Shown here: positions 57,395 to 64,000 of the stretch, piece by piece
Layout: each line of letters begins with the position of its first letter
Position numbering within the stretch: the first letter of the stretch is position 1
Origin: Castanea sativa
Taxonomy: Eukaryota; Streptophyta; Magnoliopsida; Fagales; Fagaceae
DNA length: 64,000 nucleotides
Assembly (NCBI RefSeq): GCF_040712315.1
Contig: NC_134020.1
Location: 14,217,751 to 14,281,750 of the forward strand
Direction: 5' to 3'
The notes under the pieces: model-generated
Seen by the model: only the letters and a program-made list of their open reading frames with translations
Told to the model about the DNA's origin: nothing
The model's database searches: none
Position numbers and translations under genes: made by a program

Positions 57395-58253
57395 CTGAAA
57401 CCTCTGAAACTCCCACAATTTTTTACATCAGCACAATATTTTTAAAAAAAAAAAACATAAGCGTAAAAGAAAAAAACTTTTCAACACAGTATTTAAAAAA
57501 AAACATAAATGCAAAAAAAAAAAAAAAAAAAAAACTTTTCTAAAACCCGATAAAAGCAAACCTAGCCCTCTGCCTTATCCTTACTTCAAAACACAAACCA
57601 GTCTGCCATTCCTTTCTCTTCTCTATTCTCTACCTTCCCATTCCCCAAAACCCAACACTGAAAATCAATCCTGCCAAGAAGCCATCCCCAGACTGTCAGG
57701 TCCAAGATAGAAAGAAGGCATCATCGATCTTTCCATGTTGCGATCACTGACGACAACCATCGAAATTGGCCCATTATACAACGGCCGAATTTATTCAAAC
57801 CATTGTATATTTCAATTATGTCGGTCGACAAAGGTAACCAAAATTGATTACGAATTCATAACCCTATATTATATTTTGATTAGGAATCCATAACCTTAAC
57901 CAAATTTGATTAGGAATCCATAACCCTATATTATATCATAAATAGTTGTTGGATTATTTGTTACAATGCAACTCACGGCTGAAAATTTGTATTTTTCATT
58001 CCTCTCTTCTGAAATTTTTTTGCTAGCTTTATAATTCTAAATTTTTATTTCTCTCTTTATAATTCTGATTTTCTATTTAGTCTTTTTGGATCTAATTTTG
58101 TGAATTTTTATCTGGCTTCATATGGCTACCGCTTAAAAACTTGATTTTAGTGTATAGTTTGGGGATATAAATTCGAAATTCATAAGGAATTTTAAATTCT
58201 AATTCTTTGAGATTGTGTATTTGAAATTCTCTTATGATTGATATGTTAGATAT

Positions 58254-58534
58254 TAAGAACCAAGCTGAATCAAATCTAGAAAACTGGTCTTGGTCATTTA
58301 AGAGCCAAAGGTTTTTTTTTTTTTTTTTCAAAACAGAGAGTTCGTTAGGATATATATATTTCTTTGTTTATAAAATATTTTCCCTCATTCCCATTGGACA
58401 AGATTCTTTATAGACTTTACTACCTTATTTCACAATGAAATTTAAATTCTATGATCACATTGCTTATGCTATTTTATTATGCAAAGCCAATTCTCAATAA
58501 TTCTTTCTTTAAGAGAGATTTAACAAAGAAGTGA
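58254..58534 (+). repeat. Direct repeat, copy 1
   Basis: About 280 bases, starting TTAAGAACCAAGCTGAATC. Copy 2 lies at 59489-59781 and contains a small insertion (TTTATTTTTTTCTCTAG, about 59682). Confidence 0.85.
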
Positions 58535-59488
58535 ACTATATCACAAACGCTGGATTAGAAAAACAAACCAATTCTACCACCGTCCCAGTCGTGGCAGAGG
58601 GTATGGCTACTGTGTATAACTCCCTTGGTTCTTAATTTCGCTTCATAATTGTAAGTGTATTTTTTTCCCTTTGCTGATTGGTTTCTCACAATCCTAAAAA
58701 ACCACAAACTAAGCAAAGAAGCCATGAGTCGTGGAGTATTGTTGTAGATTCAAGATTGGTCATAAAGATTGGGCTTTTAGGGTCATTTATGAGGAACCCA
58801 AATAGATTTTTTTGAGGGGTTTTGTTTGATTCTTTGTTTGGTTGTAGACCTAAGCTTCTTTTCCAATGTCCTCCTTCAACAACCTTGGCTTCACCCTCTA
58901 CCAAATTTATTTGTTAGTGATGGTAAAGTTTGTATATTTAATTTCGATAGAGCCATGGAAGCTTAAGATTCATAGTAAAAAAATTAGGGCTTGCTACTAG
59001 CTACTACTGAACTTCTTTTTTTTTTTTCCAGATTGCTTCCATGCCCAACTAAGGACCGAATATATAGAGTTTAGAAGCTGTTTGAAAATCCCAACAACAA
59101 AAAAGTGCATGATTTGGAAGTGAAGGAAAAAGGTAGAAGGCTGTGCTTTTTCATCTTTCATATCTATTTTTGAAACATATTATGTGGGACTTCACCATGA
59201 TCCAAGTTGGTATATTGATTATTGAATCTAATAGGTAGTGGATCATTTGTCCTTGTATTTTTGCCTTTGAAAAGTGGGAGGATTTGCTTTGGAGGAACAT
59301 TGGTTTATGCATTTTTTAGTTGCAGTTCAACTATTTGAAAAAATTACTCTTCTAACTATGCATCTTTATTCAGTTGTATTTGTGTGTTTTGTGTATGTTT
59401 CTTTCATTGTTTTATTTATGCATCATGCATGGTTGTGCTCAATGTGAGATGGCCTAATTTTCCTAAACAAATTGGTCTTCTATTTGGT

Positions 59489-59781
59489 TTAAGAACCATG
59501 CTGAATCCAAATCTACAAAACTGTTCTTGGTCATTTATGAGCCATAGTTTTTTTTTTTTCAAAACAAAGAGTGTTCATTAGGATTAATGTTTCTCGATTT
59601 ATAAAATATTTTCCCCCATTCCCGTTGGACAAGAGTCTTTATAGAGTTTACTACCTTATTTCACAATGAAATCTTAATTCTTTATTTTTTTCTCTAGATG
59701 ATCACATTGCTTATGCTATTTTATTATGCAAAGCCAATTCTCAATAATTCTTTCTTTAAGAGAGATTTAGCAAAGAAGTGA
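59489..59781 (+). repeat. Direct repeat, copy 2
   Basis: It starts TTAAGAACCATGCTGAATC and ends near AGCAAAGAAGTGATCC. The spacing to copy 1 is about 1.23 kb. Confidence 0.85.
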
Positions 59782-60051
59782 TCCATATAAAAAACGCTAG
59801 AGAATGACTAATGGAAAAACTAAAAGTGATTCAAGAAATTATAGGCTAAAAAATAAGCTGTGAAAAAATTCATTTAAAACAATCATTGTGTTTAACACAC
59901 AACTATTGATTCCAATATACAATATATTTCTAATTTTTGCATGAAAATTTCTAATATACAATATATTTTTAATTTTTTCTTCTAAACCCACTTTCTTCTC
60001 AAAATAATTAAAGATATTAACTAATTAAACTTGTGATATTTCTATGGATAT

Positions 60052-60690
60052 TGATGATGCAAGGAAAATCAGTAGGCTGGATGCTTCGGGTTTCAAAGGG
60101 CTAGCGATTGATTGGAAGGCCTGAAAAAGGAAAACACAATCAAAGGGGACCGGGGTAGACCGGCCAAGGACCCTCCAATGCCAAAGTTAGTTTCTTTCTT
60201 TTATTCTAGAATTCCTACTTTTCAGAGGTTGTTCAGAAACTTACCTTTATCTAGTCTGAATGGGTGTTTATATAGTGTGCTTTCGAAGCGGTTATTTGAT
60301 TTGTAACTTCCCCTATATTTGAGGAGGTCAGAGGGTTCAAGAATAACTTCCACAACTGCTACGGGAGTTATATTTCATCTTTTTCTTCTATAACTGTCAT
60401 TGGAAGTTAAGTACTCATTTGGAAGATATAGTGATGAGCCGAGGTCTTACTTATGCCTTGGAATAATAACACGTGGTTTAATTTACTAGTTTGTATGGAT
60501 AAACTTCCCTGGAATTTTCCCAAGTGTTGGGGGGGTCATCCATGTGCCTTCCTTATGGACAACCCACTTGTTCATGGACGACCGTCTCGCAGGGTATAGT
60601 CATTCTTGTTGTTTAGCCCTGGATGACACCCATGGACGAATTAGAGTTGCTCCATTTTCAGTTCACCACCAGATATCATTTTTATTTATT
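60052..60690 (+). mobile_element. Repeat C, copy 2
   Basis: It starts TGATGATGCAAGGAAAATC and follows copy 1 (16614) through CCGGCCAAGGACCCTCC and CCAAAGTTAGTTT to the ATGGACGA-rich part. It fades near a TTTATTTATT run at 60680. It lacks the TATA box and ORF start of copy 1. Confidence 0.65.
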
Positions 60691-63140
60691 TATTTATTTT
60701 TATAATTAGTAATGTTCTTGTATATTGCACGGGTTATGGGTTTGAATTTTTTATGATTCATATGTTAGATATTGGGATTGGTATTGATGGAGAGATAGGT
60801 TTATATTGTAGAAAACAACATTTAGATAGTTTTGGTAATAGTTGTTAGTATTATATAGATTTTTTTTTTTTGCTACATTATTGTAACAATGATTTACCAT
60901 ATTGATTATTTGTCTGTGGATTGTTGTCACTTTGGAGCTTTAGGGGCCTCTGTTGGGCTGCTATTGTTGTGGATTAGAAGAATAGTTGGGCAATTTGATG
61001 GGACTGTGGGAAATTATTCAGTTTATGTAAGTTTGGATGTGTTGATGATCAATACAAGTCGGTGATCCAGGTGCCTATGGTCCCAATTCTGAGCATGACA
61101 GATATGTGGGTTTGGTGGAGTCTTGGAAGAGATTTTGATATGATTCCATTTGAGAAGTAGGTTTGATTTTTTTAATTATTTATTTCATGGTGTGTTTGTG
61201 CATTAAGTTTAGAGTTTTTTTACCCTTAATAACTTCAAAGGAATCAAAGCTTTTAGAAAGTTTTATTATTTTATTTAAAAAGAGGATTCCCTCTTAAATT
61301 TGATGGAACCCATGAGATCAAGTTCATAAAACCCTCTTAATTTTGATCAAGATTGTATGTCAATTGTTTACGTAGTGAAGCAGCTACTATTGATAATGGT
61401 CTCAACAGATTAATATATTTTCCATAGTTTGTCAATAGATTAATATTCATAGATTTTATATTGCCATGGAGATTTGCTGACAGAATCACATGGTAACATG
61501 CTTACATAAAAATTAAATAAATAAATATGTCAATATGTAAATCTTCTACAAAACAATTGAAGATTTCTTAAATGAACGTTTATAATTATGTATGAAAAGG
61601 CTCCACATGCGAGGTTGTACTAACACTATCATATATATAGTTTTAATGGGGCTCTCTTGATTTTCCTTATCATACTGATGCAGAATTTAATGTTCTTCTC
61701 TTTGGTTATATTAGTCCTACCTTTGTATTGCTTTATTCTGTTTTTATTTTTTATTTTTTTTTATTTTTTTTAAATCATATATTTGTTTCTTTTGTTACAA
61801 TTTTATATAGTGCTGATATTAAGGTGTATGTGACCTTATCTGCATTATAGCTAATTTCACATCATGTTTTCCTGGCTTACAGAGGGCTGAGACCTTGGGA
61901 ATTGCATACTAGGCTGCATTAGGAATAGCAGAGTTGGGGTCAAAGATACAACCTTTTCATCAAGGTAAACATATTACACATACTTTTATTATTATTATTG
62001 TGAACAAAAAAAATTAAGAACTTATTATTGTCACTATCCAGAATAATTTGTGCATCATGTATCTTAAAGAGCTTAATTGTGATCATAAATAAAACTGTCT
62101 TTTTAATATATATTAGAAGACTCCTAGGTATGATGGTCATAATTTCAAACCCATTGCTAAGGATAGCTTAGTGGTTCAACAGTGCTTGGTGGTTTGTCAG
62201 CTAATTAATGCAATGAGTTTCATAAAAATCTGCACTACACTGCACTGTTTCAAACTTTCTACACTGCACTATTTCTTTTCTATTAAATTTTTCTTGATAG
62301 TTGGCTGAAAATTGGATTCTTATTGTTTTGCAGGTAGGGATTTGGCATTTTGTTATCTGGGTTATTTGGTAATACAACTACAAGACAAGGACAGTCAGGT
62401 ATTTACCAGTCTCTCCTTTATTCTGTACTGTTTCTTGCATATTTATTGGTAATATGTTTCTAGAAATAATTTGAAATTGGAATGTGGTTTCATATTTAAG
62501 TTTCTTGGTTATCTCAAACTTGGTTTTATGTTTGGTTTATTGTTTCATTTCAAGATTGCCATTGTTTTTATTACCTCTATGTACAATTTGTATTTTATCG
62601 AAGAATCATGTTTTTTTAATTTCTATATTGCACATTTTTTATTCTGAAGTTAGTACGTGGTCGTGGATGCTATATTGTGTATTTGCCAAAACCTTTTTTT
62701 AGTCATGGGTAATTGTATGTTGCAGTGGCTAGGGTTACAAGCAAAAATGGACTAAAATTTCTAAAACAAAAAATATTGTGTATAAAGAAGTTTTTGCCAA
62801 TCTCTGAGTCAAGGAACCAACTAATAGAGGTAACATAATTTATATTGTAAAATTCAGTCATAATTACTTTGCATTTATATTATTTATTTTTGTGTTCATC
62901 TCCTTCTCCAAATTGATTTAGCTAGTTTGTTTGGAGTAGTTTCTATTTAGGTCTTTAAGTTATGTTTTTCTCTTTGCTTTTTGGTTTGTGCATTAAATAT
63001 GATCAAGTTTTTTGATATTTGTATGGATTGGTTTCAATTTAGGTTTTTAGGTTATATTTGGTTTTGACTAAGGTATTTGAGTAAAACTGGTTTTAGTTTA
63101 GTTATTTTTGTTAATTTGTTCGTATTTATCTACCTATGGT
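60691..63140 (+). other. Possible gene fragment with exon-like pieces
   Basis: T-rich, intron-like sequence holds three blocks bounded by good splice signals: 61883-61964 (after TTACAG, before GTAAAC), 62334-62398 (after TTGCAG, before GTATTT) and 62726-62829 (after TTGCAG, before GTAACA). Block 1 reads AETLGIAY, stop, AALGIAELGSKIQPFHQ. Block 3 is open in one frame (VARVTSKNGLKFLKQKILCI). I do not recognise a family. It may be a captured or decayed host gene. Confidence 0.25.
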
Positions 63141-64000
63141 TGTTAGGACATATGTGGTTTACTTAATAAGAACATATGCCATTCTTTTATGTAATTGGCT
63201 AATCCTTTGACAAAACGCACTTTACTTGTAATTGGGTAGATCTAGGATGTTTTTGATACTTCAAGAAACAAGGTTTCAAGATCAAGTGTTAAAGCCATGC
63301 AAGTCTGTACAAGAAACAAGCTGAGAAGTGCACTTCATTAAAGCTCGACAACTGCATCTATCGAGCTTTAAGAAGCTGTTCTAGCCCCATGGCTCGACAG
63401 CTGCTTGACAGCACCTCAACACCTCTAGTTGTCGAGATTTGAGAAAAACAGTTTTTCAATACTATTTTGATTCTAATCCGTGGATATATCTTTGGGCCTT
63501 CTTTTCTCATAACCCTAGACATATAAAAGGATTATTTTAAGGGCTATCAAAGTAAGCACAAGTTGCACAAGCATTGAGCAAAGTCAGTTCAAGAAATTTG
63601 TGATCGGAGACAAAGTTTGCCCTAGTTTATCTCTTTGTGAAGAAGCTGTTATGTCTTTGCACCATAAGGTTTTGTAACCAAGCATCTTCTCGTTCTTCAT
63701 TGTGAGGATGAACTGAAGAACTTTTTAGCCAACATCTTTCTGAAGTTGGTGATTGAAGTCATGTACTAGGATCCGCGCAATTGGTTAGTCACGTACTGGG
63801 AGCCATGCATTGAAAATGAGAGATTGTCACTACCGAACAAGTCCAATTGGGTATTGGGGTAAGGGTTCAACTGTAGGTTGGTATAAAGTACTAGGATTCC
63901 TTTACTTGTAACCGCTTGTTATGATAATAGTGGATTCTCGGGAGTGGTGACCTCAAAATCACCCGATGGGGTTTTTGCCTTGGAGGTTTTTCCCATTCGT
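63141..64000 (+). mobile_element. LTR-B copy running off the window
   Basis: It starts TGTTAGGACATATGTGG and has an extra 30 or so bases at its start relative to the other copies. It continues through TAATCCTTTGACAAAACG, CTCGACA/TGTCGAG boxes (63345-63440), a TATA-like CATATAAAAGG (about 63519) and the ACTTGTAACCGCTTGTTATG block. The 3' end lies outside the window. Confidence 0.85.

Larger units (their letters stand above)
57394..60051. other. Unassigned region with a 280-bp direct repeat
   Basis: From about 57560 to 57840 the sequence is C/T-rich with an AAACCTAGCCCT word, like the promoter/leader of a plant housekeeping gene, and may be a captured gene start. Two diverged direct copies (58254-58534 and 59489-59781) share AAATATTTTCCC, TTATTTCACAATGAAAT and GCAAAGCCAATTCTCAATAA. 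No convincing coding frame is seen. Confidence 0.4.

Noticed and set aside
57038..57543. ORFs with long Tyr-Ile runs on both strands.
   Set aside because: They are produced by reading through the (TA)n microsatellite.
60715..60740. ATTGCACGGGTTATGGG as a Helitron 3' end.
   Set aside because: No complementary hairpin arm and no CTAG/CTRR within 15 bases.

Overview
This is a plant nuclear genome window made almost entirely of nested, mostly dead transposable elements. The evidence is tRNA-iMet and tRNA-Arg type primer-binding sites, copia and gypsy pol remnants, a Helitron carrying plant gene fragments (SAUR, F-box/LRR), a foldback Mutator-like element, and caulimovirid-like sequence. I see no intact host gene, rRNA, tRNA gene or CRISPR. 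The style of the repeats (the plant-transposon ORF2, and a gag with a CHHC zinc knuckle) resembles woody eudicots, possibly Fagales. That placement is from memory and is tentative. Family names LTR-A to LTR-E and repeat C are mine.

Layout. 1-9114: a decayed Tat/Ogre-like Ty3/gypsy element (5' LTR end, PBS, gag, RT-RNase H, minisatellite, PPT, start of 3' LTR). 9115-17746: LTR-A and LTR-B pieces around a minus-strand plant-mobile-domain-like ORF, then repeat C with a TATA box and an ORF start. 17747-27202: two 5' halves of LTR-A copia elements facing each other, with a 5.36-kb Helitron (20139-25495) in the second. 27203-55540: a minus-strand LTR-A copia copy broken by two insertions, each with a matching target-site duplication (TSD). 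One is a three-LTR LTR-B element (27515-32653, TSD ATATT). The other is a 20.75-kb LTR-E element (33920-54669, TSD ATTCT). Inside LTR-E lie a solo LTR-A, a full-length copia (37375-46341, TSD CCTCT) that itself holds another solo LTR-A (TSD TTCTG), a foldback MULE, and an inverted pair of caulimovirid-like fragments. 55541-57324: a truncated copia with its own LTR, PBS and gag. 57394-63140: non-coding or gene-fragment sequence with a second repeat C. 63141-64000: another LTR-B.

Nothing here looks able to work on its own. Every pol gene is broken by stops, frameshifts or deletions. The signals that may still act are promoters (TATA boxes in LTRs and in the two viral-like promoters) and structured DNA or RNA, including a conserved 16-bp hairpin in LTR-A with one compensatory base-pair change, palindromic boxes in LTR-B and large inverted repeats. 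The most unusual region is the divergent inverted pair of viral-like promoter-ORF units at about 49820-53980, which could make double-stranded RNA if read through.
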